A stretch of 45,659 nucleotides of DNA from Alphaproteobacteria bacterium (GCA_025350685.1 JANXXK010000116.1:1-45659); one strand, 5' to 3'; positions 1 to 10,142 are shown, counted from the first letter of the stretch. Translations and numbers: made by a program. Notes: generated by a model not told the origin, from the sequence alone.

Positions 1-1590
1 GCCCGGCCTTCCCAGTAGGGGGCGCGGACCTTGTTGCGCTGGATCTTGCCGGCTTCGGAGCGGGGCAGGTCCGTGACAAAGTCGACGCTGCGCGGGACTT
101 TGAAGGCCGGCAGGTTGGTCCGCGCGAAGGCCAGGATCTCCTGGGCCAGCTTATCGGAGGGCGCATAGCCGTCCTTCAGCATGATCACCGCCTTCACCTG
201 CTCGCCCCACTCGTCGTGCGGGATGCCGACGGTCGAGCTATCGGCGACGGCGTCATGTTTGATCAATTCGTTGTCGATCTCCTGGGGATAGATGTTCACC
301 CCGCCGGAGATGATCGTCTCGGCGTCGCGGCCGGTAAGGAACAGGTAGTCGTCCTCGTCGTAGTAGCCCACGTCGCCCAGGGTGAAGTAGTCGCCGACCC
401 GGCTCTTCTGAGTTTTGGCCTCGTCCTTGTAGTAGGTGAAGCCGCCGCCCGGCGGGAGCTGATGGTAGATCTTGCCCGGCATGCCCGGCGGCAGTTCGTT
501 GAGGTCGTCGTCGAGGATCTTGGAGCCCAGCATGGCCGGGCGCTTGCCGACGCTGCCCGGCTTCTTCAGCCACTCCTCGGCGGAGATCACGAAGCCGGCG
601 CCGCCCTCGGAGCCGGCGTAGTACTCGTTCAGCACCGGGCCGAACCATTCGATCATCGCCAGCTTGACCTCCGGCGGACAGGGCGCGGCACCGTGGACGA
701 TGTACTTCACGTGGCCGATGTCGTGGGCGGCCTTGACTTCGTCAGGCAGGGCCAGCAGGCGCTGGAACATGATCGGGACGAGGTGCATGTGGGTGACGCG
801 CCTGTCGACGATGGTCTTCAGGATCGCCTCGGAATCCCACTTGTCGGAGAATACCAGCTCGCAGCCCGCGCCCATGGCGCCGCGGACGTCGAAGGCGAGC
901 GGCGCGGCGTGATAGGCGGGGCCGGCGCAGAGCTGCACCGAGGTCTCGTGATCGTAGCCGCGCAGGGCATAGAGCCCCTGCACCGGAACCACCGGCTGGG
1001 CGCGGTAGACACCCTTCGGCCGCCCGGTGGTGCCGGAGGTGTACATCATGGCGTTGCCGAGAACCGGGTCGTCGATGTCCGATCCGTCGAGCGGTGCGAG
1101 CGCGGCGTCATAGTCGAGGAAGCCCGCCATCGGGGCGCCGATGGCCACCCGGACCGAGAGGCCGGGGCATTTGGCGGCGGCGGCTTCCGAGGCGGCGACC
1201 CGGACGTCGAAGAAGCCGGCCTTGGCCTCGCAGTCGTTGACGATGTAGGCGATCTCGTCGGCCGTCAGGTGCCAGTTGACCGGGGTGATCCGCCAGCCGG
1301 CGCGCTGGGTCGCGGCCAGCACCTCGACGAACTCGGCGCGGTTGGAACAGACCAGGGCGACCGAGTCGCCGGGCTTCATCCCGTGTTGGCGCAGCAGGCG
1401 CACGATGCGGTTGGCCTGGGCGTTGACCTTGCCCCAGCTATGGGTGGTTCCGTCGGGATCGTGGACGAAGGTCGCCTGCGGCTTCACGTCGGCCCAGACA
1501 GCAATGGTCATGCCGTTCATGCCCGCCGCGCCCAGGCGGTCGTCGAGGCTCACCTCTGCCGAACTCTGGCGATCCTTAACATCGTCCATC
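1..1590 (-). CDS. AMP-dependent acyl-CoA synthetase/ligase (3' end beyond window)
   Basis: Manual minus-strand translation from ATG at 1590: MDDVKDRQSSAEVSLDDRLGAAGMNGMTIAVWADVKP... with AMP-binding motif YTSGTTGRPKG, then YYAGSEGG and GDVGYYDEDDYLFLTGRDAETIISGGVNIYPQEID. The frame is open to the window edge; this ORF is missing from the supplied track. Confidence 0.93.
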
Positions 1591-1725
1591 AAATCCTCCC
1601 GGCGCCCGACAAATGCGGCGCGATCAATGCCTGCTGCAAGCCGGAAGACGGGATGAAATGATCCGCGCCCGCTGAACCCGGCGGTCTCGCTGGAGCCCTT
1701 TGAGCTCCCTTGTTTTTTCGTCCTT

Positions 1726-1757
1726 GAGCGTGAGGCGTTCAGGAACGCCTCACGCTC
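1726..1757. repeat. Perfect inverted repeat, 15-bp arms, 2-nt spacer
   Basis: gagcgtgaggcgttc-ag-gaacgcctcacgctc in the gap between DUF2177 and acyl-CoA synthetase. Confidence 0.85.
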
Positions 1758-1809
1758 GGGGGCACCATCACATGAGAGAATGCGGGCGACAATTGGGAGC
1801 GGGCGGCGC

Positions 1810-2220
1810 TTAGGGAAAGGTCCTTGAGGCCCAGCGCCAGGCGAGGTAGCCGGCGCTGGCGCCCACGGTGGTGAGGAACGTCCCCCAGCAGATGTCGATG
1901 ACGGTGATGTGGGTGGCCCAGACCTTCAGCGTCGCCTGGTTGGTGAGGTCGTAGGTGGCGTAGGCCATGGCCCCCAGCATCGCGCCGGCCATCGCGGTCT
2001 TGGCCAGGCCCAGGTCCTTGTTGGGCAGGATCGCCAGCATCAGCACGCCCAGGACATAGACCAGGTAGAAGACGACGGCCGCGGGCAGCTTGGGCGCATC
2101 GGCCAGCGCATAGTCGAGCAGCGGGCGATAGACCTTCTGGCCGGCCAGCGTGAGGTAGATGGCGTCGAGGGCGGCGAAGGCGGCGCCGGTGGCCAGATAG
2201 GTGATCAGGTATTTGAGCAT
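1810..2220 (-). CDS. DUF2177 family integral membrane protein
   Basis: MLKYLITYLATGAAFAALDAIYLTLAGQKVYRPLLDYALADAP...; four hydrophobic segments; typical DUF2177 pattern. Start chosen at 2220 rather than the longer ORF. Confidence 0.8.
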   Translation of the reverse strand: MLKYLITYLATGAAFAALDAIYLTLAGQKVYRPLLDYALADAPKLPAAVVFYLVYVLGVLMLAILPNKDLGLAKTAMAGAMLGAMAYATYDLTNQATLKVWATHITVIDICWGTFLTTVGASAGYLAWRWASRTFP

Positions 2221-2228
2221 GGAACCCC

Positions 2229-3254
2229 TCACGCAGGCCGCATCCGGTAGTGGCTGACGCCCCACTCGGCGCCGCCGCGGTGGCCGAAGAGGCCGGCTGT
2301 TGCCAGGAAGAACAGCCGCCAGCGGCGATGCCAGAGCGTGGCCTTGTCGCCATAGACCTCACGCAGCAGCGGGCGGATCGCAGCGACATTGCGGTCGTAG
2401 TTTGCCAGCCAGTGCAGCGCGGTCTGCTCATAGTGGCTGCCACTCCAGCGCCAGTCCGCCTCGACGGCGAACAGGTCGGGGAACTGGCGCATCAGGTTGT
2501 GGCTGGGCATCACCCCGCCGGCGAAGAAGTGCTGGGCGATCCAGTCGGCCTCGTTGTCGATGTCGAAGCGGTAGGGGCCGGTCTTGTGAGTGAAGACGTG
2601 GATGAACAGCCGCCCGTCCGGCTTCAGCCAGCCCCTCACCCGGGTGAGCAGGGCGCGCCAGTTGGCCATGTGCTCGAACATCTCGACGGAAACGACGCGG
2701 TCAAACTCGCCGTCCGCAGGATGGAAGTCGTTCATGTCGCAGGTGATGACCTCCAGGTTGCTCAGGCCGCGTTCCTGGGCCCGGGCGAGAATGAAGGCCC
2801 GCTGGCTGGCGGAATTGGAGACCGATCTGATTTGCGAATTGGGGAAGGCCTCAGCCATCCACAGCGACAGCGATCCCCAGCCGCAGCCGAGCTCCAGGAT
2901 GCGCTGGCCATCGTGCAAGTCGGCGTGGGCGACGGTCTCGGCCAGCGCCCGGTCCTCGGCCTGGGCCAGGGTCTCGCCGGGCGCATAGAGGCAGGAGGAG
3001 TACTTCAGGCGCGGGCCGAGGCAGGCCTCGAACAAGGCGGCGGGAACCTCGTAGTGCTGTTCATTGGCCGCGTCGGTGTGCTCGGCGATCGGTCGGGCGG
3101 CCATCTCGCGGGCGAAGGCGGCGTCGGCGTCCGGGCCGGCCGCGGCGGCCTGGCGGCGCGCGCCGGAAACCAGGAGCTGGATCGCCCCCTTGCGCACCGG
3201 ATCGGGAAGCGGTGCGCCCTCGAAGGCCAGCAGGGCGGTGGTGACGAGACTCAT
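2229..3254 (-). CDS. Cyclopropane-fatty-acyl-phospholipid synthase-family SAM methyltransferase
   Basis: LKYSSCLYAPGETLAQAEDRALAETVAHADLHDGQRILELGCGWGSLSLWMAEAFPNSQIRSVSNSASQ; CFA-synthase family signature. Confidence 0.85.
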   Translation of the reverse strand: MSLVTTALLAFEGAPLPDPVRKGAIQLLVSGARRQAAAAGPDADAAFAREMAARPIAEHTDAANEQHYEVPAALFEACLGPRLKYSSCLYAPGETLAQAEDRALAETVAHADLHDGQRILELGCGWGSLSLWMAEAFPNSQIRSVSNSASQRAFILARAQERGLSNLEVITCDMNDFHPADGEFDRVVSVEMFEHMANWRALLTRVRGWLKPDGRLFIHVFTHKTGPYRFDIDNEADWIAQHFFAGGVMPSHNLMRQFPDLFAVEADWRWSGSHYEQTALHWLANYDRNVAAIRPLLREVYGDKATLWHRRWRLFFLATAGLFGHRGGAEWGVSHYRMRPA

Positions 3255-3267
3255 GCGGACAACGACC

Positions 3268-4092
3268 TCAGGCGGCTTTGGGGGGAAGGGGCACGAAGGC
3301 GCTGACCCGGCGCTGGTAGTCGCGGTAGGCCTCGCCCTTGGACTTGAGCTGGGCGGCCTCCAGCGGCGGGATGCCGGAGACGCGGGTGAGCAGGATGAAC
3401 ATCACCGCCGCGGCCGTGAAGCTGAGCCAGGTGGCCGGGTGGGCGGGGTCAAAGGCGATCATCGGATAGGCCAGCCATCCGGCCCATTCGAAGAAGTAAT
3501 TGGGGTGGCGCGACCAGCCCCACAGGCCGGCGTCGCAGACCTTGCCCTTGTTCGCCGGGGCGGCCTTGAAGGCCTTCATCTGGGCGTCGGCCAGACCCTC
3601 GCCGAGGATCGCGGCGATCAGGACCGCCACGCCCAGCACGTCGCGCAACCCGATCACCGGGGCTGGAACGCGAGCTGCCGTGAGCACCGAGAGCGCGAGC
3701 AGGGCCGCGGCCGGCGCTTGGGGCAGGGTCACGAACAGCATGTTCCGCCCATAGGCCGGCCCCCAGTCCTTGCGGAACTGGGCGTAGCGCGGGTCCTCCG
3801 GATGGCCGGCGACGCGGGGCGCCAGATAGGCCCCCAGGCGGACTGCCCAGAGCGCGACAAGCGCAGCCACCAGCCACTGCCGCGGGTGCGGCGCATAGGC
3901 GGCATCCAGCGGGAACAGGGCCGCGCCGGCCAGCGTTCCTCCGGTTCCGAATGTCCAGAAGACGTCGGTCCAGCCGCCATTGCCGCGCCTAAGCCCGTAG
4001 GCCCAGGCGGCGACCATGACGCCGGTCATGACGATGAGCACAGTCAGGGTCAGGCCTACGATCATGCGCGATCCACTTTCCACTGAACTCAT
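3268..4092 (-). CDS. DUF1295 (steroid 5-alpha-reductase-like) membrane protein
   Basis: Contains GLWGWSRHPNYFFEWAGWLAYPMIAF and RVSGIPPLEAAQLKSKGEAYRDYQRRVSAFVPLPPK; start may be the internal M (MIVGLTLTV). Confidence 0.85.
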   Translation of the reverse strand: MSSVESGSRMIVGLTLTVLIVMTGVMVAAWAYGLRRGNGGWTDVFWTFGTGGTLAGAALFPLDAAYAPHPRQWLVAALVALWAVRLGAYLAPRVAGHPEDPRYAQFRKDWGPAYGRNMLFVTLPQAPAAALLALSVLTAARVPAPVIGLRDVLGVAVLIAAILGEGLADAQMKAFKAAPANKGKVCDAGLWGWSRHPNYFFEWAGWLAYPMIAFDPAHPATWLSFTAAAVMFILLTRVSGIPPLEAAQLKSKGEAYRDYQRRVSAFVPLPPKAA

Positions 4093-4198
4093 ACGCGATC
4101 ACACCCTGGCCCGGATGCATCCGCCCGGTGAAGCCTTCCGTAGACCTTGGAGTGCGCGCTGGGCGATGGCGCGCCTCCGGTTGACCAAGAGGTAGGGT

Positions 4199-5545
4199 GT
4201 GTTCGATTCGGAAGAGCGGCGGCTGCGGATCGCGGTCGTGGGCGGCGGCATTGGCGGACTGTCGGCGGCGTGGCTGCTGTCGCAGCGCCACGATGTGGTC
4301 CTGTTCGAAGCCGAACCGCGCCTGGGCGGCCACGCCAACACCACCGAGGCGCCGGGGCTGAAGGGTCCCGTGCCGGTCGACACCGGCTTCATCGTCTTCA
4401 ACGAGCCCAACTACCCCAATTTCACCGCCATGCTCGCGCACCTGGGCGTGGAGACCATTCCCGCCGACATGGCGCTCTCGGTCAGCCTGGACGACGGCAA
4501 GTTCGAATATTCCAGCTTCGGGATGAGCGGCATGTTCGCCCAGCTGTCGAATATCTTCTCCGCGCGGTTCTGGCTGATGCTGCGCGACGTGACCCGCTTC
4601 TATCGGCACGGGCCGAAGGACCTGGCGGGGCTCGAGGCGCCGCTGACCTCGCTCGACGACTATCTGAAGGAGAAGGGCTACTGCCAGGCGTTCCGCGACG
4701 ATCACCTGCTGCCTCAGGCCGCGGCGATCTGGTCGACGCCGCTGGCCGCCATCGGCGCCTATCCGGCCGCCGCCCTGATCCGGTTTTTCCAGAACCACGG
4801 GATGATGTCGATCTTCGGCCGGGGACTGTGGCGCACCGTGGCCGGCGGCAGCCGATCCTATGTCCGCGAGTTGGCCAAAGCTTTCCAGGGCGAGACCCGC
4901 GCCGCGCACCGGGTGACCAGCGTGCGGCGCGTCGCCGACGGGGCCGAGGTGCGCGACGCCTCGGGCCGCGTGGAGCGCTTCGACGAGGTGGTGATCGCCA
5001 CCCACGGCGACACGGCGCTGGCCCTGCTGGAAGACCCGACGCCGGAGGAGAAGCGCCTGCTGGGCGCCTTCAAATACAGCCGCAACCTGACGGTGCTGCA
5101 CACCGACGCCAGCCTGATGCCCAGGCGCAAGGCGGCCTGGACCAGCTGGAACCACATCGGCCGGCGGGAGAACCCCGAGGACGGCTGCGTCACCTACTGG
5201 ATGAACCGGCTGCAGAGCCTGAAGGACGCGCCGGACCTGTTCGTGACGCTGAAGCCGACGCGGCCGATCGCGCCGGAGAGCGTGATCAGGACCGAGGTCT
5301 ATGAGCACCCGCTGTTCGACGCGGGCGCCATTGCCGCCCAGCGGGAGATCTGGAGCCTGCAGGGCACGCGCTCGACCTGGTTCTGCGGCTCCTATTTCGG
5401 CCACGGTTTCCACGAGGACGCGCTGCAATCCGGCCTGGCGGTGGCCGAGCAACTGGGCGGCGCGTGTCGCCCTTGGCGTGTGGCCGACGAGAGCGGTCGC
5501 ATCCACGTGGCTGCGCCGCGGGGCGCGGTCGAGGCCGCCGCGTGA
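4199..5545 (+). CDS. NAD(P)/FAD-dependent oxidoreductase (amine-oxidase-like)
   Basis: RLRIAVVGGGIGGLSAAWLLSQRHDVVLFEAEPRLGGHANT dinucleotide-binding fold; GTG start. Confidence 0.88.
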   Translation: MFDSEERRLRIAVVGGGIGGLSAAWLLSQRHDVVLFEAEPRLGGHANTTEAPGLKGPVPVDTGFIVFNEPNYPNFTAMLAHLGVETIPADMALSVSLDDGKFEYSSFGMSGMFAQLSNIFSARFWLMLRDVTRFYRHGPKDLAGLEAPLTSLDDYLKEKGYCQAFRDDHLLPQAAAIWSTPLAAIGAYPAAALIRFFQNHGMMSIFGRGLWRTVAGGSRSYVRELAKAFQGETRAAHRVTSVRRVADGAEVRDASGRVERFDEVVIATHGDTALALLEDPTPEEKRLLGAFKYSRNLTVLHTDASLMPRRKAAWTSWNHIGRRENPEDGCVTYWMNRLQSLKDAPDLFVTLKPTRPIAPESVIRTEVYEHPLFDAGAIAAQREIWSLQGTRSTWFCGSYFGHGFHEDALQSGLAVAEQLGGACRPWRVADESGRIHVAAPRGAVEAAA

Positions 5546-6330
5546 TGACGGCTTGCGGCCTCTATACGGGCCTGGTCAGCCACCGCCGCGTGAGGCCGCG
5601 CGAGCACAGGCTGGCCTACAAGGTCTTCATGCTGCTGATCGACCTGGACGAGCTGCCAGGCCTGAAGCTGAAGACCCTGGGGATCGGCCGCTTCAACCTG
5701 TTCGGCTTCGATCCGCGGAAGTTCGGCCCAGATTCGACAGAGGGGGGCTCCGGCCAGCCGTTGAAGGCCCAGATCGAGGCGACGCTGGCCGACGCTGGAA
5801 TCGCGCACGGCGGCCCGATCCGCATGCTGGCCATGCCACAGATCCTCGGCCGGGTGTTCAATCCGCTGACGGTCTACTTCTGCCACGCCGCCGACGGAGC
5901 GCTGAGCGCGATCCTCTATGAGGTGAACAACACCTTCGGCGAGCGGCACAGCTACCTGATCCCGGCGCCCAACGCCGCGCTCGTGCGCCAGACCTGCGCC
6001 AAGGCTTTCTACGTCTCGCCGTTCATGGACATGGATCTTTCTTACGCCTTCCGGATCCTGCGGCCCGAGGAGCAGGTGATGGTTGCGGTCGACGTGGACG
6101 ACGCCCAGGGCCGGCTGCTGACCGCGAGCTTCGCCGGGGAGCGGCGCGAGCTGACCGATGGCAATCTGCTGCGCGCCTGGCTGAGCCATCCCTGGATGAG
6201 CCTGGGCGTGGTCGTGGCGATCCACTGGGAAGCGCTGTTCATCTGGCTGAAGGGCGAGAAGGTGCGGGTGCGTCCGCCCAAGCCCTCGCGTGCCGTGACC
6301 GTGGCGCCCCAGGCGAAACTGGCGGCCTAG
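5545..6330 (+). CDS. DUF1365 domain-containing protein
   Basis: MTACGLYTGLVSHRRVRPREHRLAYKVFMLLIDLDELP...VFNPLTVYFCHAADG...KAFYVSPFMDMDLSYAFR. ATG overlaps the TGA of the upstream gene (TGATG). Confidence 0.87.
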   Translation: MTACGLYTGLVSHRRVRPREHRLAYKVFMLLIDLDELPGLKLKTLGIGRFNLFGFDPRKFGPDSTEGGSGQPLKAQIEATLADAGIAHGGPIRMLAMPQILGRVFNPLTVYFCHAADGALSAILYEVNNTFGERHSYLIPAPNAALVRQTCAKAFYVSPFMDMDLSYAFRILRPEEQVMVAVDVDDAQGRLLTASFAGERRELTDGNLLRAWLSHPWMSLGVVVAIHWEALFIWLKGEKVRVRPPKPSRAVTVAPQAKLAA

Positions 6331-6396
6331 CCAAAAGACCTTGGCGCGGGTCGGCCTCGCGCTCAGAATACGCCGCACAGCAATTGGAAACTCGGG

Positions 6397-8283
6397 ATGA
6401 GTGATTCGCCCCCCACGGGGCGGGGTGCGGCCCCGTCTGTGGCCCCATCTGTGGCCCCGCCTGTGAATGGGCCTGCGGCGCCGATCCTTGACGTCTCGGC
6501 CATGCCGCGGGTGCTGGCCCGGATCGCCGGGCTGGCCATGCGCTATCCGTGGCGCGTGGGGCTGACCATCCTGACGTCCCTCCTGGCGGCGGTGGCCAGC
6601 CTGATGCTGCCCCGGTTGATCGGCCGCTCCATCGACCAGGCGCACCACCTGCTGGCGGCCGGTTCAGCCAATTCCGACGCCGCACAGGCAGCCCTGTTGT
6701 GGACCGCCGGCCTGGTGATCGCCGCCACTCTGGCGCGCGGGTTCCTGACCATGTGGGCGGGTTACCTCGGGGAGTACCTCAGCCAGAAGGTCGCGCTGGA
6801 CCTCAGGCGAGCCTATTTCCAGCAGCTGCAGCGGCTGTCGTTCGGCTTCCACGACAAGATCCACTCCGGCGACCTGATCACCCGCGGCATGCTCGACCTG
6901 GAGGGTACGCGGGCGTTCATCCAGGGGGCGATGGTCCCGGCCCTGTCGCTGACCCTGCTGATCGGATTCGCGGCCTGGATGATGATCTCCGCCGATCCGG
7001 TGATGGCCGCGATCGGGCTCGGCTTCACGCCGATCGCCGGGGTGGCGCTGGCGCGGATGGGGTTCCGGCTGCGGGTCACCTGGCTCAGGGTCCAGCAGCT
7101 GATGTCGATCCTGACGCTGACCATGGAAGAGAACCTGCAGGGCATCCGCGTGGTCCGCGCCTTCGCCGGTCGCGCCTTTGAGCTGGGCAAGTTCGACGCC
7201 GCCTCGCAGGAGGTGCTGGAGCACCAGTATCGGCGTATCACGCTCAGGTTCCGGGGCGTCGCCTGGATGCAGGCGAGCTACTACGCCTCGCTGGGCGCCT
7301 TGCTCTGGTACGGCGGGACCAAGGTGCTGGACGGGCGGATGACGGTCGGCGGTTTGACCAGCTTTGTCATCTACATGTCGCTTCTGCAGGCGCCGATCCG
7401 CCAGGTGGCGATGATCTTCAACGCCATGGCGCGGGCGACCTCGTCGGGTGGGCGGCTGTTCGAGGTGCTGGACCTGAAGCCGGAGATCGCCGACCGGCCT
7501 GGGGCTACGGCGCTGGTGGCCCCGCAGGGCGTGCTGCGCTTCGAGCATGTCGGTTTCCGCTATGATGCTGGCGGCAAGCAGGTTCTCAGCGACATTTCCT
7601 TCGAGGTGCGGCCGGGCCGCACCCTGGGCGTCGTCGGCCCGCCGGGGTCGGGCAAGTCGACCATCGCCAACCTCATCCCGCGCTTCTACGACGTCAGCGA
7701 GGGGCGCATCACCATCGACGGGATCGACATCCGAGACGTAACGCTGGCCTCCTTGCGCGAATACGTCGGGCTGGTGCAGCAGGAGGCGTTCCTGTTCGAC
7801 GCCTCGGTGGGCCACAACGTCGCCTACGCCGATCCGTGGGCGGAGGATGAGCGGATCGTCGGCGCCGCCAAGACCGCCCAGATCCACGAGCATATCGCCA
7901 GCCTGCCCGCCGACTACGAGACCCGGGTCGGCGAGCGCGGGGTGGCGCTCTCCGGCGGCCAGCGGCAGCGGATGAGCATCGCGCGCGGCGTGGTGCCGGG
8001 GCCCGGGATCATGATCTTCGACGACTCCACGGCGGCCATCGACGCGGTCACCGAGCGCCGGGTGCGCGAGAACCTCAGCCACGCCACGGCGACCAAGGCG
8101 ACGGTGATCATCGCGCATCGCCTGTCGTCGCTGATGCATGCGGACGAGATCATCGTGCTGGACGACGGGCGGATCGTGGAACGCGGCGACCATGCCTCGC
8201 TGGTCGCCGCCGGCGGGACCTACGCCGAGCTGTTCGAACTGCAGAGCCGCACGACCTCGGGCGAGCTGGAGGCGGCGGAATGA
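6397..8283 (+). CDS. ABC transporter, fused TMD-NBD half-transporter A
   Basis: Six TM segments; Walker A GPPGSGKS; signature LSGGQ; Walker B IMIFDDS (Asp at the catalytic Glu position). Confidence 0.92.
   Translation: MSDSPPTGRGAAPSVAPSVAPPVNGPAAPILDVSAMPRVLARIAGLAMRYPWRVGLTILTSLLAAVASLMLPRLIGRSIDQAHHLLAAGSANSDAAQAALLWTAGLVIAATLARGFLTMWAGYLGEYLSQKVALDLRRAYFQQLQRLSFGFHDKIHSGDLITRGMLDLEGTRAFIQGAMVPALSLTLLIGFAAWMMISADPVMAAIGLGFTPIAGVALARMGFRLRVTWLRVQQLMSILTLTMEENLQGIRVVRAFAGRAFELGKFDAASQEVLEHQYRRITLRFRGVAWMQASYYASLGALLWYGGTKVLDGRMTVGGLTSFVIYMSLLQAPIRQVAMIFNAMARATSSGGRLFEVLDLKPEIADRPGATALVAPQGVLRFEHVGFRYDAGGKQVLSDISFEVRPGRTLGVVGPPGSGKSTIANLIPRFYDVSEGRITIDGIDIRDVTLASLREYVGLVQQEAFLFDASVGHNVAYADPWAEDERIVGAAKTAQIHEHIASLPADYETRVGERGVALSGGQRQRMSIARGVVPGPGIMIFDDSTAAIDAVTERRVRENLSHATATKATVIIAHRLSSLMHADEIIVLDDGRIVERGDHASLVAAGGTYAELFELQSRTTSGELEAAE
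6427..6462 (+). repeat. 3 x 12-bp imperfect tandem repeat in the N-terminal coding region
   Basis: gcggccccgtct gtggccccatct gtggccccgcct, encoding AAPSVAPSVAPP. Confidence 0.75.
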
Positions 8284-10142
8284 GCGAGGCGGTCGCCGAA
8301 CCACAGGTGCGCAAAGCTCCGCGGGCGTCTCTCGGTTCGCCGGAAGGCGACGACGTGTTCGGCGTGTTCGATCCGAAGGTGGCGCGCAGGTTCTTCGCCT
8401 ACCTCGGGCCGCATCGGAAAAGCTTCCTCATCGCCCAGGTGGCGGTGCTGTTCTCGGCCGCCTCGCAGCTCAGCCTGCCCCTGTTGATCGGCCAGGTGGT
8501 GAGTGCGGCGTTGCGCCATCAGACCGAACGGTTCCACGGGTTGCTGGTCGCCTTCGCCGTCGCGGGGGCGACGTTCAGCGCCGCCTTCTTCGTTGGCGAG
8601 TGGCTGTCGCAGCGACTGGCCAACCGGGTGATCTTCGATGTGCGCCGCGCGATGTTCGCCCACTTCCAGGACGTTTCGCTGTCGTTCATGGACAAGACCC
8701 ACGTGGGCCGGCTGATGAGCCGGCTGCAGGGTGACGTGGGCTCGCTGCAGGAGTTCCTCGAGAACACCACCGGGTCCGTGGGCGATTTCGTCATGCTGAT
8801 CGGCATCGCGGCGATGCTGCTGGCGATGGACCTGCAGCTCGGGCTGCTGACGCTCATGGTGCTGCCGGCGCTGATCGCCATCCGCGCCGTCTGGCTGCCG
8901 TTCTCGAAGCGGGCGTTCCGTCTCGCGCGCGACGCTTCCTCAAACGCCAACTCGGCGCTGGCCGAGAACATCAACGGCGTGCGCACGGTGCAGGAGACCC
9001 GGCGCGAACACCTCAACTACGAACTCTATGCCGAGAAGGCCCAGGACAATTTCAAGGCCCAGGCCGGCGCCGCCTGGATGGGCCAGATCATGGTGCCGAC
9101 CGTCGATGCGCTGACCGGCGTGGCCATGGCGCTGGTGATCGTGGTCGGCGGCGATGCAGTGCTCTCGGGACGGATCGACGTCGGCGTGATGGTGGCCTTC
9201 GTCCTCTATGTGCAGCGGTTCTTCGACCCGGTGCGGATGCTGTCGATGCAGTACACGATCATGCAGCGGGCCATGGCCGCGGCGCACCGGATCTTCGAGG
9301 TGCTTGATGTGCCGGTGACCATCACCGACAAGCCGGGCGCCCCGGCTCTGACCGCCGAGGCGCCGACCGTCGAATTCCGCAATGTGACCTTTGGCTACGA
9401 TCCGGCGCGGCCGATCCTGCACGACGTGAGCTTCAAGGTGCGGCCGCGCGAGGTGGTGGCGCTGGTCGGGCCGACGGGGTCGGGCAAGACCTCGATCATC
9501 GCGCTGACCCACCGGTTCTATGAGGTGGATGCGGGCCAGGTGCTGGTGGGTGGTGAAGACGTGCGCGACGTCACCCTGGACAGCCTCGGGCGGACCATCG
9601 GCATGGTGCTGCAGGAGCCCTTCCTGTTCACCGGCACGATCGAGGAGAACATCCGCTACAACACCGTCGGCGCGACGCGCGAGGCGGTGGTAGCTGCGGC
9701 CAAGGCGGTCTCAGCCCACGACTTCATCATGCGACTGCCGGAAGGCTACGACACCAAGCTCGGCCAGCGCGGCCGCAACATCTCGGTGGGCCAGCGGCAG
9801 CTCGTGTCGTTCGCCCGGGCCCTGGTGGCCGACCCGCAGATCCTGATCCTCGACGAGGCCACGGCCAATATCGACAGCTTCACCGAGCAGGCGATCCAGA
9901 AGGCGCTGAAGGTCTTGTTTGAAGGCCGCACGTGCATGGTCATCGCGCATCGCCTCGGCACCATCCGCGACGCCGACCGGATCATCGTGCTGAACCAGGG
10001 CCGCATCCTGGAGCAGGGCGGCCACGACGAGCTGATGGCGTCGGGCGGGCTTTACCGGCATCTCTACACCTCGGCCCACGCCAGCTTCGACGATCAGGTG
10101 GTGGCGGCGACGGGCGACGCGGAATTCGCCAGCCGGAGCTGA
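8280..10142 (+). CDS. ABC transporter, fused TMD-NBD half-transporter B
   Basis: Walker A GPTGSGKT; Walker B ILILDEATANID intact; signature ISVGQ (degenerate). Overlaps half-transporter A by 4 nt. Confidence 0.92.
   Translation: MSEAVAEPQVRKAPRASLGSPEGDDVFGVFDPKVARRFFAYLGPHRKSFLIAQVAVLFSAASQLSLPLLIGQVVSAALRHQTERFHGLLVAFAVAGATFSAAFFVGEWLSQRLANRVIFDVRRAMFAHFQDVSLSFMDKTHVGRLMSRLQGDVGSLQEFLENTTGSVGDFVMLIGIAAMLLAMDLQLGLLTLMVLPALIAIRAVWLPFSKRAFRLARDASSNANSALAENINGVRTVQETRREHLNYELYAEKAQDNFKAQAGAAWMGQIMVPTVDALTGVAMALVIVVGGDAVLSGRIDVGVMVAFVLYVQRFFDPVRMLSMQYTIMQRAMAAAHRIFEVLDVPVTITDKPGAPALTAEAPTVEFRNVTFGYDPARPILHDVSFKVRPREVVALVGPTGSGKTSIIALTHRFYEVDAGQVLVGGEDVRDVTLDSLGRTIGMVLQEPFLFTGTIEENIRYNTVGATREAVVAAAKAVSAHDFIMRLPEGYDTKLGQRGRNISVGQRQLVSFARALVADPQILILDEATANIDSFTEQAIQKALKVLFEGRTCMVIAHRLGTIRDADRIIVLNQGRILEQGGHDELMASGGLYRHLYTSAHASFDDQVVAATGDAEFASRS

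Noticed and set aside
216-1661. 481-aa plus-strand ORF
   Set aside because: Antisense to a clear acyl-CoA synthetase; low-complexity composition typical of GC-rich antisense ORFs.
3989-5506. 505-aa minus-strand ORF
   Set aside because: Antisense to the FAD oxidoreductase; no recognisable domain.
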